Assembly (NCBI GenBank): GCA_902784585.1
Contig: CACZVM010000005.1
Location: 1 to 64,000 of the forward strand
Source of the DNA: an uncultured Bacteroidales bacterium
Lineage (GTDB): Bacteria > Bacteroidota > Bacteroidia > Bacteroidales > Paludibacteraceae
Reading direction: 5' to 3'
DNA: 64,000 bases
Shown here: positions 50,301 to 58,263 of the stretch, in pieces
Layout of the letters: the number at the start of each line of letters is the position of its first letter
How positions within the stretch are numbered: the stretch's first letter is position 1
Notes under the pieces: generated by a model
Database searches by the model: none
The model's input: only the letters and a program-made list of their open reading frames with translations
What the model was told of the DNA's origin: nothing
Made by a program: the position numbers and the translations under genes

Positions 50301-52531
50301 GATAAAGTAAACTCATCTGTGAACTCAAAAGGAATAGATGCTACTTCAATGGCTCCGTCTTCCGCTATGCGGTCGTATACTTTGATCCAGTAACCGGTGT
50401 TTTCAGGATAGTTGATCCAGTAACCATGATTGTAGTAAACCGCTTGGTTACTATTCATCTTTGTTCCTGTTTCGTCTAGCGGAACATACATCGGGAGGTG
50501 ATTATAGTCGTAGTCCGTACGGTATACGACATTGTTCGGCGTGGTTGTTCCGGATTTGTAGGAGAAATTCGTGTATCCGTTTTGTGTATATTCGGTAAAT
50601 GCCACCACCGTATTGGAAGATGAAACGTTGTTTTCCTCACAGTCGTAGTACCAGATATTGGTGCCATCAATTTGCGTCATTGCACCATATTTGCCGGTAT
50701 AGCTACCTCCAGTCTGGCTACCAGTACCTTTGGAGCCATCCCAATATGCGCCACTATAGAAATAGACGGTTACTCCGGACCAACCGAGTGTGTTGTTGAA
50801 ATAGATCGTGCGTTTGTGCTCATAGATGGCTGTTAGTGTAGCATCGTATTCAGCGGTATAGCTGTTATCCTTGGTTGTCTTGTCTGCGCTAAGGGTGATG
50901 CCTTCTCCGGCTTTCCATTCTTTGAACTTGTAGCCGATGATGTCCGGGGCGGTGACATCAGTAGCATCGAGCGGGTTACCGGGTTGTGTGATGGATGGCA
51001 GTAGTACTTCATCTCCGCACATATACTTGATGGTGACGGTATAGTCGTTAGCAATGCGGAAGTTCTTTTTGAAGGTGCTGAGCATTGTTCCGCTTCCGCA
51101 GTCACCTCCTGTGCGAAGGACGGCCTCAATCTTGTAGGTGCCGGCAGCCAGGCCAACAATCGGGAAACGCACTTGGTTGGGTTTGGTGCCTCCTTCTGTA
51201 TAGGCTTCGGCATCATGACCGGAGACAGGGCTTACACCGTCGCTGTATAATAATCGCCAGCATACGATGGTAGCATCGCCGATTTTAACGGTCGGGTCGA
51301 TTACGGCATCGGCGATAACATAGTCCTTGTCATCGTCACCCGTGGAAGTCGGTTGCACTTCCATCACGGTGTGGGATAGCGTGATGTTATCCTCTATGGA
51401 ATATTGCATGAAGTAGGCGTAGAGTGTCTGGTCTGAAGCAACATCCCAAACGTGTGCGCTGGAGCCATCGGCGTTGTAGTACTTTGTGCCGGTGCCGTTG
51501 TGGCCGGAGTAGTAGCCAGCGAAGTTATGATAAGCAGTAGCACCCGGCGCTGCGCCCATAGCAGGCATGTCGGCACCAAAAGTGGCCGTTACTGAACCGT
51601 TTGCGCCAGAGGCATAGTTGTCTTCGCCGGTATTCTGCAGCGTGACGGTGTAGGTGTTGGCCTTGAATCGTGCGTAAATGGTTTTTGCCTCTGTGGGATA
51701 GTAGGTATATGTGAGATTTGTAGATAAAGCAGAGCCTCCGCTGGGTGCAGCAAACCATCCCACGAAGGTATAGCCGTCATAGGCAGACACGGTAAGGGCC
51801 GTGGTGGCGGTGCGTGCTGCTGTGAGATCCGCTTCATAAACGTCTCCGCCAGCTATCATTTCGAGGTCTTGAGTGGAAGCGGACACCGCGTTGAAGGTGC
51901 CATCCACAAACTTGTAGGAGGATGAAGTGATTGTAGCCGGAACGATGCCGGAGGTGACTTCGGAATAGGTGCTTCCGTTGTTGTATGAAACAGAATACTT
52001 AATCGTCTGCGTGTAGTTAAGATCGGTGCTATGGGTACCGAGATAATAACTATTTGATGGTTTCAGGTCATTCCCCTTCGTGGAAGAAGACGCTTGCAAT
52101 AAATAGACAGAATTATTGTTAAAACCATACGTTTTGAATGAACTATACCAAGTACTGTTAGTGCCATTCCAATATTCGGTATCTCCATCTGATTTTGCGG
52201 ATGAATTAGAGATGAAAGCCCATCCGTGAAATTTGGCTCCGCTCCATTCAGGGCCGTGCAGCGTATGTGTATAGTATAGGCGTGTGTTTGGTATGTTGGA
52301 AAGCGAAGTAACGGCTGTATACCAGGAATAGTCATCCCCTCCGTCGTTTTGGTATTTACGTGCGGCTATTTGGATGGTACCCTTGTTGACAGTGGTGGAT
52401 GCGTTAACATATGGGTCAAAATATATGTACGGGTTTCTTTCGAAGGCAATGTTGTTACCGGCCCAAGTATTGCTGAGCCCCCATGAAGAGAGGAGGAGAA
52501 GGGTGAGGAATATATGTTGGAACTTTTTCAT
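47330..52531 (-). CDS. Large secreted protein with InlB-type repeats and a probable T9SS C-terminal signal
   Basis: This 1733-aa protein has a signal peptide (KKFQHIFLTLLLLSSWGLSNTWA). A Listeria-Bacteroides (InlB B-type) repeat region lies at about 270-400, with YDGYTFVGWFAAPSGGSAL and AKTIYARFKANTYTVTL. One segment, IYFNNTLGWSGVTVYFYSG to GTNIWYYDCEENN (about 590-640), resembles starch-binding module CBM26. The far C-terminus, RMIDGRLYIIRDGRIYDARG, has the form of Bacteroidales type IX sorting ends. I infer export by the SprA translocon and a surface location. No catalytic motif is evident. The start at 52531 is set by the signal peptide. It follows the 155-aa gene by 75 bases and is probably read with it. 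Confidence 0.85.
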   Translation of the reverse strand: MKKFQHIFLTLLLLSSWGLSNTWAGNNIAFERNPYIYFDPYVNASTTVNKGTIQIAARKYQNDGGDDYSWYTAVTSLSNIPNTRLYYTHTLHGPEWSGAKFHGWAFISNSSAKSDGDTEYWNGTNSTWYSSFKTYGFNNNSVYLLQASSSTKGNDLKPSNSYYLGTHSTDLNYTQTIKYSVSYNNGSTYSEVTSGIVPATITSSSYKFVDGTFNAVSASTQDLEMIAGGDVYEADLTAARTATTALTVSAYDGYTFVGWFAAPSGGSALSTNLTYTYYPTEAKTIYARFKANTYTVTLQNTGEDNYASGANGSVTATFGADMPAMGAAPGATAYHNFAGYYSGHNGTGTKYYNADGSSAHVWDVASDQTLYAYFMQYSIEDNITLSHTVMEVQPTSTGDDDKDYVIADAVIDPTVKIGDATIVCWRLLYSDGVSPVSGHDAEAYTEGGTKPNQVRFPIVGLAAGTYKIEAVLRTGGDCGSGTMLSTFKKNFRIANDYTVTIKYMCGDEVLLPSITQPGNPLDATDVTAPDIIGYKFKEWKAGEGITLSADKTTKDNSYTAEYDATLTAIYEHKRTIYFNNTLGWSGVTVYFYSGAYWDGSKGTGSQTGGSYTGKYGAMTQIDGTNIWYYDCEENNVSSSNTVVAFTEYTQNGYTNFSYKSGTTTPNNVVYRTDYDYNHLPMYVPLDETGTKMNSNQAVYYNHGYWINYPENTGYWIKVYDRIAEDGAIEVASIPFEFTDEFTLSAPVDLALSETTTYGFKIYRADNQWFGNNGIMKNGNSGDVGQTPWEFKTSTSKCGLLTTAAGTYTFTLSFANKNGYNYVVGVHYPTKTGDFQVVYKDLATWSKGPHTAAWSHPSRVIYSEEGATDTVSFFISKGSSPTIQFRKVTGINSTTGEVSWGTPTSPININDDPAVEESGVYNLIVHQSGGAMSLVKIEKYTGPYYIRCGALHSKWGNYRNDYDHKMTYSAFSESEQNSFGEKFSHYKAKWCPRGTNVMFCIANDYSPCISDTLIQDYNNEYENIYADDPAHPDGELMAEHRGKDGKPDTDPTADMYSANIRFMWNWHTNKICRAYVASATNVAKRFLVLVGDAGLKDKDGNAIPATANLEANAVLLHDDQNWIYESYIKVVPGTYAKLYACYTTVEPKDAQYFRGDGGDEFFDDFSSDHAIKILGGESYSTTPQKMRIIYDFKTNRLVTAWMPSGDITGTQQIEADAMIIRDHQKDADCITMTNDDSKLSDVRTVYGVMKFNRWTLNNRRRGPGDTEDEIKEHCLTDEQIATYHPLLIGGEQIPVFERQHYFISFPFDVNLSDVFGFGTYGEQWIISRYNGLRRAQQGYFADNCFNHDCTNWDYIHSELGIDHNTFVLKANEGYLLSLDLSQMEYNDTTTFWLNQIHNVELFFPSNMHIETIATSEATLPALGEEYQCQINHNSDGLHPEMDHTIKDSYWRCIGVPGYNDYTMEVLTGEGGENIAWQPHPQWEIVTGSLPFLYEWNTTDNSLTPRSTHPFHFRPTFAYLVQCSSAIYWQKVVGKPNTSSIVARRQTKTIDYTWRLTLEREGTFEDQTYIRMSTMEQVTDSFDFGQDLSKEPKYNHAYLYSFVGNEQVAANSMSLHTEETTLIPLGVVLSKADQAGDYTFALPDGSDGIGITLIDSLSGMRTNLSTGLTYTATLSQGTHNGRFWLEISPVQETPTALDPVTDDNSRDYVRKRMIDGRLYIIRDGRIYDARGTRVQ

Positions 52532-52606
52532 AAGTAGATTAGTTTCGTAAAGATTGGACATTTATTCGGACTATTTCTAAAATCACGGGATAATATACTA
52601 TGTATA

Positions 52607-53074
52607 TTATAGGGTGTGGTATGATACGTGATTGCCTCGTTGCGCTCTCGTTGCGGTCTCGTTATTGTCTCGATGAAAGTTAGTTTTTGAGTAGCGGATG
52701 GTGCGATAGGTGATGAATCCGCCGAAGAGGAGTGCGAAGAGTAGCATGATCCACGGTTCGCCAATAGGAGGATCGGTGGAAGGCGGTGAGTCGGGGCGAT
52801 CACCGAAATTACCGATCAGTCGGCGTTGGATATTCTCCCATTTAGCAGCCTCGCGTTGCGGGTTGGTGACATCGTCTTCGCTGATGCAATAGGTGGAAGG
52901 TGCATCAATATTAAACGGAATATAGACCATCGATGTGGGATATGCCACGCCGCTGGTCATGATTTTACACTCGCGCATCTCCAATAGTGGGGGAGGCTCC
53001 ATGGTGTACATGGGCACGGCCTGCGCGCTTGCTATGCACACTACTAAAAGGAATGCAGTAAGAACGTGTTTCAT
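52607..53074 (-). CDS. Small signal-peptide protein with C-terminal membrane anchor
   Basis: This 155-aa protein has a signal peptide (KHVLTAFLLVVCIASAQA). A short exported domain includes TMEPPPLLEMRECKI and MVYIPFNIDAPSTYCISEDD. A proline stretch (DSPPSTDPPIGEPW) is followed by one hydrophobic segment (IMLLFALLFGGFITY) and a basic tail, a layout seen in many Bacteroidota exported proteins. The last 20-odd residues are coded by the CTCG repeat array (52636-52679). The start at 53074 is chosen because the alternative at 53128 lies in the promoter. Function unknown; co-transcription with the 1733-aa gene suggests a shared role. Confidence 0.8.
   Translation of the reverse strand: MKHVLTAFLLVVCIASAQAVPMYTMEPPPLLEMRECKIMTSGVAYPTSMVYIPFNIDAPSTYCISEDDVTNPQREAAKWENIQRRLIGNFGDRPDSPPSTDPPIGEPWIMLLFALLFGGFITYRTIRYSKTNFHRDNNETATRAQRGNHVSYHTL
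52636..52679 (+). repeat. CTCG 11-base tandem repeat, locus 3 (four units, within a gene end)
   Basis: The units are CTCGTTGCGCT, CTCGTTGCGGT, CTCGTTATTGT and CTCGATGAAAG, 11 bases each. It is read on the opposite strand as the tail of the 155-aa protein. Confidence 0.85.
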
Positions 53075-53097
53075 GGTTTGTGAATTGTAAATCGTGG

Positions 53098-53129
53098 CAA
53101 AGTTACAACTTTTTTTGCATTTATGCAAA
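53098..53129 (-). promoter_or_regulatory. Promoter for the 155-aa and 1733-aa genes
   Basis: The minus-strand -7 box is TAACTTTG (53098-53105) and the -33 box is TTTG (53126-53129), with a 20-base spacer. Confidence 0.8.
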
Positions 53130-53161
53130 TAATTAGTAAAAATTTCGTTAAAAATGGCAAA

Positions 53162-53195
53162 AAAAGAGAGACTTCCGTGAGGAAATCTCTCTTTT
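53162..53195 (-). terminator. Terminator after glgP
   Basis: On the minus strand, AAAAGAGAGATTTCC pairs with GGAAGTCTCTCTTTT (one mismatch) around loop TCAC, followed by more T. This is a good intrinsic terminator. Confidence 0.8.
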
Positions 53196-53246
53196 GAGCT
53201 GTCAGTTGTCAGCTGTCAGCCATCAGATTTCTGAATCCTGAATGCT
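53196..53246 (+). repeat. 7-base tandem arrays after glgP
   Basis: GCTGTCA, GTTGTCA, GCTGTCA and GCCATCA (from 53197), then CTGAATC and CTGAATG a few bases on. They lie between the glgP stop and its terminator, so they are in the 3' end of its transcript. Confidence 0.65.
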
Positions 53247-53249
53247 CTG

Positions 53250-55808
53250 TTACAACCAACGAACGTAGCAGAAGTCCATGCGGTGGGGCAGGAGTTCATT
53301 CTGCGGATACATACGCAGGCAGAACTTCATGCCGCCGGCATAGTCTACCTGGTAGGTATTCTCGAAGAAGAGATGTGTGCCTTCAGCCTTGACGAGCTTC
53401 AACGGCTCTACTTCGTAGAGTTTGTCGTTGTTGTGGGTGGAGGTGCGAACCGCTACGAGTTCTACGCCGATACCCTTGTCGTTGAGACTGTGTGTGTCGA
53501 GTTCTACAGCGATATTCAGCTTGTCACCTACGGTGAGAGTGGACATGTCCTTAGAGGAGGACTTGTTCACCAGTTCAATCTCGTCCCAGTGAGCGGCAAG
53601 GTTCTCTTTCCAAGCAGCGATCTCTTTGGCTACCTTGTAGTTGTCTGCCAACAACATATTATGGCGTTTAGCCAACTTGTTGTAGAACTTAGCGAAGTAG
53701 TCGTCAAGCATGCGCTTCATGGTGAAGCGCGGGGTGATCTTGGTAACGGAGTTCTTGATATATTGAATCCACTCAGGGCTGTAACCCTTGCTGTTCTTAG
53801 CATAGTACAGCGGGATGATCTCGGATTCGAGCATCTGGTAGATGGTAGCAGCATCGAGTTGATCCTGGTGCGCCTGATTCTCGTAGGTGCGTTTTTCTGT
53901 CAAAGCCCAGCCTGCACCCTCGATATAACCCTCGTACCACCAACCGTCTTTGACGGAGAAGTTGAGTACGCCGTTCATCTGTGCTTTCTCACCGGATGTA
54001 CCGGAAGCCTCGAGCGGACGTGTCGGGGTGTTGAGCCAGATGTCGACACCGGAGATGAGTCGTTTAGCGAGTCGCATATCGTAGTTCTCGAGGAAGATGA
54101 TCTTACCGAGGAACTGAGGCATACGGCTGATCTCGATGATACGCTTGATCAGGCCTTGTCCACCACCGTCTGCGGGGTGTGCCTTACCGGTGAAGAGGAA
54201 CTGAACGGGGTAGTTGGGGTTGTTAACAAGTTTGTCGAGACGCTCGAGGTCGGTGAACAGCAGGTGTGCACGTTTGTAGGTGGCGAAACGACGACCGAAA
54301 CCGATGATGAGGTTATCGGGTTTCATCTCGCTGAGTGCGCGGATGATGCGAGCAGGATCGCCCTGCGACTTCATCCAGTCCTCGCGGAACTGCTGCTTGA
54401 TATAATCCACCATCTTACGCTTCAGACCGAGGCGCGTAGCCCAGATCTCAGCATCTGGAATGTCGTTGTACGGCTTCCACATCTCGAGGTTGGATTGGTC
54501 GTTCTGCCAGCCTTTAGGCAGGTATTTGTTGTACACCACTTTCCAATCGGAAGCAGCCCAAGTAGGCATATGTACACCGTTGGTGACATAGTCAACATGC
54601 AGTTCTTCAGGGAAATAGCCGGGCCAAACGGGCGAGAACATCTTCTTGGATACTTCGCCATGTAGCCACGATACACCATTAGCCTCTTGGCAGGTGTTAA
54701 GCGCGAAGACAGACATCGAGAATTTCTCATTCTTATCTTCCGGGTTGGTGCGGCCCATACCGATCAGGTCGTCCCACTCGATACCCAACTTGCCGGCGTA
54801 CTCGTTCATGTACTTATAGAACAAGCTCTCCTCAAAGTAGTCGTGACCTGCAGGCACCGGAGTATGGCAAGTGTAGAGTCCGCTGGAGCGTACCACTTCT
54901 TTTGCCTCGTTGAACGAAAGTCCCTCTTGTACCAGATCCACCAGACGTTGCAGACCCATCAGGGCAGCGTGGCCTTCATTACAGTGGTATACATCCTTCT
55001 TGATGCCCAGTTTCTTGAGCGCCAGCATACCACCGATACCCAGCATGATCTCTTGCTTGATGCGGTTCTCCCAGTCACCACCATAGAGCTTATGCGTGAT
55101 CTCGCGATCCCACTCGCTATTAAGCTCATTATCAGTATCCAAGAGATACAGGTTCATGCGTCCTACAGCTACCTTCCAGAGGTATGCTTTCACGGTGCGG
55201 TCAGGATAAGGCACCTCGACGATGAGGTTGCTGCCATCTTTCTCCTTCACCTGCGTGATGGGCAGGTTGCTGAAATTCTGCGCCTCATAGTTAGCGATCT
55301 GTTGTCCTTCGGGCGAGAGGGTTTGAGTGAAATAGCCATAGCGATAGAGGAAGCCGATGGCCGTCATATCGACGTTGCAGTCGGAAGCTTCTTTGATATA
55401 GTCGCCGGCCAAGATACCCAGACCGCCTGAATAAATCTTAAGAACGTGGGTGAGACCATACTCCATCGAGAAATAAGCGATGGTCGGTTTTTTCTTGTCT
55501 TTCGGAGCGTCCATGTATGCGCGGAACTCGTCATACACAGCGTTCAGTTGTTTCATAAATTTCTGGTCCTTGGTCAGTTCTACCATCCGATCATAACTGA
55601 TCGTGTTGAGCAGAACGATAGGATTGGAACCGGCACGGTGCCATGCCTCGAGGTCGATGTAACGGAACAGATCCTTTGCATCGCCATTCCAGCTCCACCA
55701 AAGGTTGTACGCAATCTCTTGCAGTTTGCTCAGTTCTGCAGGCAGAGTAGCGTGTACGTTGCACTCTTTCCAAACAGCCTGATTGACATTACTTACTTTA
55801 ACTTTCAT
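53250..55808 (-). CDS. glgP: Alpha-glucan (glycogen) phosphorylase with DUF3417 domain
   Basis: This enzyme releases glucose 1-phosphate from alpha-1,4-glucan using phosphate and PLP. The 852-aa protein has the N-terminal DUF3417 domain ([17 protein letters not shown], about 32-48) typical of this shorter phosphorylase class. Then come [43 protein letters not shown], the [14 protein letters not shown] segment, and the PLP lysine region [20 protein letters not shown] with DGWWYEGY. It suggests intracellular glycogen use. It has its own promoter between murG and itself, and a terminator, so it is separate from the cell-wall genes. Confidence 0.95.
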   Translation of the reverse strand: MKVKVSNVNQAVWKECNVHATLPAELSKLQEIAYNLWWSWNGDAKDLFRYIDLEAWHRAGSNPIVLLNTISYDRMVELTKDQKFMKQLNAVYDEFRAYMDAPKDKKKPTIAYFSMEYGLTHVLKIYSGGLGILAGDYIKEASDCNVDMTAIGFLYRYGYFTQTLSPEGQQIANYEAQNFSNLPITQVKEKDGSNLIVEVPYPDRTVKAYLWKVAVGRMNLYLLDTDNELNSEWDREITHKLYGGDWENRIKQEIMLGIGGMLALKKLGIKKDVYHCNEGHAALMGLQRLVDLVQEGLSFNEAKEVVRSSGLYTCHTPVPAGHDYFEESLFYKYMNEYAGKLGIEWDDLIGMGRTNPEDKNEKFSMSVFALNTCQEANGVSWLHGEVSKKMFSPVWPGYFPEELHVDYVTNGVHMPTWAASDWKVVYNKYLPKGWQNDQSNLEMWKPYNDIPDAEIWATRLGLKRKMVDYIKQQFREDWMKSQGDPARIIRALSEMKPDNLIIGFGRRFATYKRAHLLFTDLERLDKLVNNPNYPVQFLFTGKAHPADGGGQGLIKRIIEISRMPQFLGKIIFLENYDMRLAKRLISGVDIWLNTPTRPLEASGTSGEKAQMNGVLNFSVKDGWWYEGYIEGAGWALTEKRTYENQAHQDQLDAATIYQMLESEIIPLYYAKNSKGYSPEWIQYIKNSVTKITPRFTMKRMLDDYFAKFYNKLAKRHNMLLADNYKVAKEIAAWKENLAAHWDEIELVNKSSSKDMSTLTVGDKLNIAVELDTHSLNDKGIGVELVAVRTSTHNNDKLYEVEPLKLVKAEGTHLFFENTYQVDYAGGMKFCLRMYPQNELLPHRMDFCYVRWL

Positions 55809-55853
55809 AATATGATTGTTTGTTGATTTTTTCGTTTATTTCAAAAGCGGCCG

Positions 55854-55884
55854 CAAAATTACACAATTTTTTTGAATTGTGCAA
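55854..55884 (-). promoter_or_regulatory. Promoter for glgP
   Basis: The minus-strand -7 box is TAATTTTG (55854-55861) and the -33 box is TTG (55882-55884), with a 20-base spacer. It sits in the 119-base gap after murG. Confidence 0.75.
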
Positions 55885-55927
55885 GATTTTTCGAAAAAAT
55901 TACCTACAATTATATAGAATGCCTATC

Positions 55928-57004
55928 TCATTTGGCAGTTTTTGCCAACGTCATTACCTCCTCGGCAATCCGTTTGGCTGAGTCGCGTTGAGCGAGTTGA
56001 AGTACGTTGGTGTGGAGCGACATGAGTTGTTCCTCATCTTTGATGAGACGTAGCGCTGTGGGTATCAGTCGTTCTGCAGCCTCTGCGTCACGCACCAGCA
56101 CCGCAGCCTCTCGATTGACCAGTGCCATGGCGTTGTGTGTCTGGTGGTCTTCGGCCACGTTGGGTGAGGGCACGAGGATGGCGGGTTTGCCCAGCAGGCA
56201 CAATTCGCTGATAGATGATGCTCCGGCACGCGAAATAACCAAATCAGCAGTTGCATACCTATCCGGCATGTCAGACAAGAAATCCAGACACTCGATATTC
56301 TTCGGACTACCTGCTGCTTCCCATGCTGCTTTGCATTTCTCGTAATAGACCTTGCCCGTCTGCCAAACGACATGCAGATCAGATTTGCCCAGTTCGGGCA
56401 GGGCTGCTTTGACGGCTTCGTTGATGGTGCGTGCACCGAGAGAGCCGCCGATGATGAGCAGGTTCTTTTCGCCTTTATTCTTTGCCTTTTTCCCATCCAA
56501 CAAGTTCTGTCGCACAGGATTGCCGGTGAGGATGATTTTTTCAGCAGGGAAGAAGCGCTCCATGCCCTCATAGGCCACACATATCTTGGCTGCCTTGTCA
56601 CGGAGGATCTTGTTGGTGACGCCTGCAAAACCGTTTTGCTCCTGCAAAAGGATAGGAATACCCATCTTAGCGGCAGCCCACATAGCTGCCCCCGAAGCGT
56701 AGCCGCCTACGCCGACTCCTACGTCAGGGCGGAAATCGCGAATGATCTTCTTTACCTGATGGATGGATTTGGCGAGGTCGATGAGTACCGACACGTTCTT
56801 CCACGGCTGTGCACGGTTGAAGCCTCGTACAGGCAGTCCGACAATCTTGTACCCCGCTTGCGGGACGCGCTCCATCTCCATTCGGCCGAGTGCGCCGATA
56901 AACAAAATCTCTGCTTCAGGATCGAGTTCCTTCAGCGCATTTGCGATACTTACTGCGGGGAAGATATGTCCACCGGTTCCCCCTCCGGAAATGAGGTATT
57001 TCAT
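55928..57004 (-). CDS. murG: MurG, lipid I GlcNAc transferase
   Basis: MurG adds GlcNAc to lipid I to make lipid II on the inner face of the cytoplasmic membrane. The 358 residues match the family. GGTGGHIFPAVSIA (about 8-21), LLIIGGSLGARTINEAV and the donor-site SRAGASSISELCLLGKPAILVPSP with EDHQTHNA are all present. In this window it is the last gene of the division/cell-wall cluster. murC and ftsQAZ, which usually follow in other bacteria, are not here. Confidence 0.97.
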   Translation of the reverse strand: MKYLISGGGTGGHIFPAVSIANALKELDPEAEILFIGALGRMEMERVPQAGYKIVGLPVRGFNRAQPWKNVSVLIDLAKSIHQVKKIIRDFRPDVGVGVGGYASGAAMWAAAKMGIPILLQEQNGFAGVTNKILRDKAAKICVAYEGMERFFPAEKIILTGNPVRQNLLDGKKAKNKGEKNLLIIGGSLGARTINEAVKAALPELGKSDLHVVWQTGKVYYEKCKAAWEAAGSPKNIECLDFLSDMPDRYATADLVISRAGASSISELCLLGKPAILVPSPNVAEDHQTHNAMALVNREAAVLVRDAEAAERLIPTALRLIKDEEQLMSLHTNVLQLAQRDSAKRIAEEVMTLAKTAK

Positions 57005-57008
57005 AATG

Positions 57009-57029
57009 GTCGTTAGACGTTAGTCGATT
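57009..57029 (+). repeat. 7-base repeat at the murG/ftsW junction
   Basis: GTCGTTA, GACGTTA and GTCGATT are three degenerate heptamers in the 23-base gap between ftsW and murG. Confidence 0.45.
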
Positions 57030-58263
57030 ATTCCAATGTGAGGATAGGTACGTCCTCTTCGCTCTCCGTTTTGGTTTCTTCCACTTTCTCACGCAACTCC
57101 ATCTGCTCGCGGCTGACGCTCATCATGATACCGAAATAGATGGATGTGATAAGGACGGATGTGCCGCCTCGGCTGATGAGTGGCAGCGGTTGACCGGTGA
57201 CAGGTCCGAGTCCGACGGCCACGAGCATGGAGATAAGGGCCTGGCAGGTAATCATCAGTGCGAGTCCCATCGTCATGAGCATCGCCGGCGTGTCGGAGTA
57301 ACGGCTAGACACGTTGCAGGCGCGGAAGAGGATCGCCAGATAGATGAAGATGAGGAAGGCTGCCCCGAGGATGCCGCTTTCCTCGACGATGATGGCAAAG
57401 ATATAGTCGGCAAAAGCCAGCGGCAGGTAGTCACGCTCCTTGCTGTTGCCGGGCAGTACACCTATCGGTGAAGTGCCACCGCGGGCGATGGCTACGGCCG
57501 AATAGACCTCCTGGATATTATCGTCGGTGAGGACGTATTTGGAGGCACCATCGTCCGCGAAATGCCGATCGAGTCGTGCCACCCATGTAGTGGCGCGCTT
57601 GAAGGGGCCATGCATCTCGCGGTGAGGGCGTACGAAGGCAAACTCGACGATGGCGTAACCGAGTCCGAGTATCAGGACGGCGATGCCGACGACGGAAAGC
57701 GTATATTTCCAAGGGATACGAGCCAGTATCCAGAGGCAGAAGATAATAAGTCCGATAAGTACGGCCGTCGAGAGGTTGGATGCCATGACGGGCAACATGA
57801 CGATGCCGGCGATGATGAGGGTGCGGTAGAAATATTTCCGCTTGTCATCCTCGGAGTGAATACGTGCCAGTTGATCAGCCACCACGATGATGAGGCTTAG
57901 TTTCGCCAGTTCAGAAGGCTGGAACGTGATGCCGGCAATGCGCACCCAACGGGCGGCACCATTGATGGTGACTACCAGCGGGTTGCCGGGTATCATGGTG
58001 GAATAGACCAGCAGGGTGCTGAGTGCCAGCAGAGCGTAACCGCCCAGACGCACCCAATAGGTGGGGATGAACTGAATACCGTAGGCGGCTGCGAGTCCCA
58101 GCACGATGAAGAACATCTGCTGTCCGATAGGTCCGAGGGCGGAGTGATGCATATACACGAGCGTGGACGACGCCGAGAACAGCGCGATGATGGCTACCAC
58201 GATCAGAGTGATGAACAGTCCCCAGAATGTGCGGTCGATATATTTGAGCCCTGGTAGTTTCAT
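57028..58263 (-). CDS. ftsW: FtsW, lipid II polymerase of the divisome (SEDS family)
   Basis: FtsW is the SEDS glycosyltransferase that polymerises septal peptidoglycan with its partner FtsI. The 411-aa protein has about ten membrane segments. Visible are the WVRIAGITFQPSELAKLSLI loop, the ARGGTSPIGVLPGNSKERDYLPLAFADYIFA region (in parts) and the C-terminal GQPLPLISRGGTSVLI. RodA is the alternative, but its place between murD and murG, with ftsI in the same cluster, supports FtsW. The start overlaps the murD stop (ATGA). The C-terminal tail is acidic (TKTESEEDVPILTLE). Confidence 0.94.
   Translation of the reverse strand: MKLPGLKYIDRTFWGLFITLIVVAIIALFSASSTLVYMHHSALGPIGQQMFFIVLGLAAAYGIQFIPTYWVRLGGYALLALSTLLVYSTMIPGNPLVVTINGAARWVRIAGITFQPSELAKLSLIIVVADQLARIHSEDDKRKYFYRTLIIAGIVMLPVMASNLSTAVLIGLIIFCLWILARIPWKYTLSVVGIAVLILGLGYAIVEFAFVRPHREMHGPFKRATTWVARLDRHFADDGASKYVLTDDNIQEVYSAVAIARGGTSPIGVLPGNSKERDYLPLAFADYIFAIIVEESGILGAAFLIFIYLAILFRACNVSSRYSDTPAMLMTMGLALMITCQALISMLVAVGLGPVTGQPLPLISRGGTSVLITSIYFGIMMSVSREQMELREKVEETKTESEEDVPILTLE

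Noticed and set aside
53075..53128. Longer start for the 155-aa protein
   Set aside because: The upstream ATG lies inside the -33/-7 region of its own promoter and would precede the signal peptide with a charged stretch.
53283..54665. 460-codon open frame opposite glgP
   Set aside because: It is a shadow of a clear phosphorylase gene, with no recognisable domain and no promoter.
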